Below, piece after piece: positions 13,119 to 13,770 of a DNA stretch of 13,770 bases (positions are counted from its first letter, which is position 1; each line of letters begins with the position of its first letter). The stretch covers positions 1 to 13,770 of the forward strand of contig CAJWZN010000025.1 in NCBI GenBank assembly GCA_913050105.1, in the 5' to 3' direction. Made by a program: the position numbers and the translations under genes. This DNA comes from an uncultured Synechococcus sp. (lineage in GTDB: Bacteria > Cyanobacteriota > Cyanobacteriia > PCC-6307 > Cyanobiaceae). A model generated the notes under the pieces. That model saw nothing but the letters and a program-made list of their open reading frames with translations, was not told the origin of the DNA and did not search any database.

Positions 13119-13770
13119 TTGATTCCCCTCTGTTCACCGACGGACGCCCGTAAGCCGACAGCGCTTGCTCTTGGGAGCTTCGACGGATTGCACGCCGGCC
13201 ATCGCAGAGTGATTGCTGAAGCGATCGAGGATCGTCCTGTGGACGCGGTCGCCAGCGTGGTCAGCTTCTGGCCCCATCCGCGTGAAGTGCTCTTCGGCGA
13301 ACCACGTCTGCGACTGGATCTTCCCAGCGAAAAACTCGATCTGCTGAACCCACTGGGCATCGAGCAACTGGTGCTGGTGCCGTTCACTCAGGAGCTGGCA
13401 CAGCTCAGTGCGGAAGTCTTCGTGGAAACCGTTCTGTTGGACACCCTGCAGGCTCGCCAGATCGCTGTGGGGGCGAACTTCCGGTTCGGACGCAATCGCA
13501 GCGGCGACGCCGCACTGCTGAAACGGGTTGCCGCTGCCCGGGGGGTCTCAGTGCGGATAACGGAAATTGTCGAAGACGCAGACGGACGAATGAGCAGCAG
13601 TCGCATCCGTTCGGCCCTGGAGTCAGGTGATCTGAAAACAGCCCAAGCACTTTTAAATCGCCCTTATCGCTTTCAGGGGCCCGTGGTGAAAGGCCGCGGT
13701 CTGGGTCGCGGCCTTGGCTGGCCGACCGCCAACCTTCGGGTGGATGGCAGGAAATTTCTGCCGGGCCTTG
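13119..13770 (+). CDS. ribF: Riboflavin kinase/FAD synthetase RibF (3' truncated by window)
   Basis: The first 217 codons of the bifunctional enzyme that phosphorylates riboflavin to FMN and adenylates FMN to FAD. The N-terminal adenylyltransferase domain has LALGSFDGLHAGHR (16-29), FWPHPREVLFGEP (about 48-60), VGANFRFGRNRSGD and SSSRIRSAL. The C-terminal kinase domain begins with RPYRFQGPVVKGRGLGRGLG and WPTANL before the sequence runs out at 13770. The start is TTG at 13119: no ATG or GTG lies in frame before the first conserved strand, the frame contains no family-like sequence further upstream, and IPLCSP after the TTG looks like a normal N-terminus. An AGGAGG at 13067-13072 is too far upstream (46 bases) to serve this start directly. 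Together with ribD it covers two parts of flavin synthesis. No FMN riboswitch is seen. Confidence 0.93.
   Translation, partial: MIPLCSPTDARKPTALALGSFDGLHAGHRRVIAEAIEDRPVDAVASVVSFWPHPREVLFGEPRLRLDLPSEKLDLLNPLGIEQLVLVPFTQELAQLSAEVFVETVLLDTLQARQIAVGANFRFGRNRSGDAALLKRVAAARGVSVRITEIVEDADGRMSSSRIRSALESGDLKTAQALLNRPYRFQGPVVKGRGLGRGLGWPTANLRVDGRKFLPGL

Overview
The window reads as a chromosomal segment of a marine picocyanobacterium, most likely marine Synechococcus. The grounds are the high-GC, tightly packed gene layout, a cyanobacterial metallothionein, DUF3122 and DUF3611 proteins, a fused CbiE-CbiT cobalamin enzyme and a long cyanobacterial-type NAD kinase. This is inferred from protein character; no search was run. 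I see no insertion sequence, phage gene, CRISPR array, tRNA or rRNA.

Layout, left to right. A poor-coding left end (1-597) hides a 52-residue SmtA-type metallothionein (137-295, minus). Next is a minus-strand riboflavin operon: an exported DUF3122 protein, ribD, and an unnamed 101-residue protein with an acidic, serine-rich tail. A divergent AraC-family regulator (2549-3529, plus) runs tail-to-tail into a minus-strand operon of a sulfotransferase, a tiny helical protein and a GH116 glycosidase (3448-7301). The regulator and the glycosidase overlap by 82 bp at their 3' ends.

Head-to-head with the sulfotransferase lies cobL (7334-8596, plus; cobalamin synthesis). It converges on a minus-strand operon of pheS, nadK, a response regulator with a degenerate receiver, and a DUF192 protein (8610-11643). 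surE (plus) is divergent from pheS and converges on a DUF3611 membrane protein of the PIC1/TIC21 family (minus). ribF (plus) starts at 13119, apparently with TTG, and runs off the right edge.

Themes: flavin synthesis (ribD, ribF), nucleotide cofactors (nadK, surE), corrinoid synthesis (cobL) and possible metal handling (metallothionein, DUF3611). The least explained parts are the sulfotransferase/GH116 operon with its neighbouring AraC regulator, and the receiver-degenerate regulator coupled to nadK. I do not see a clearly new multi-gene defence or mobile system.
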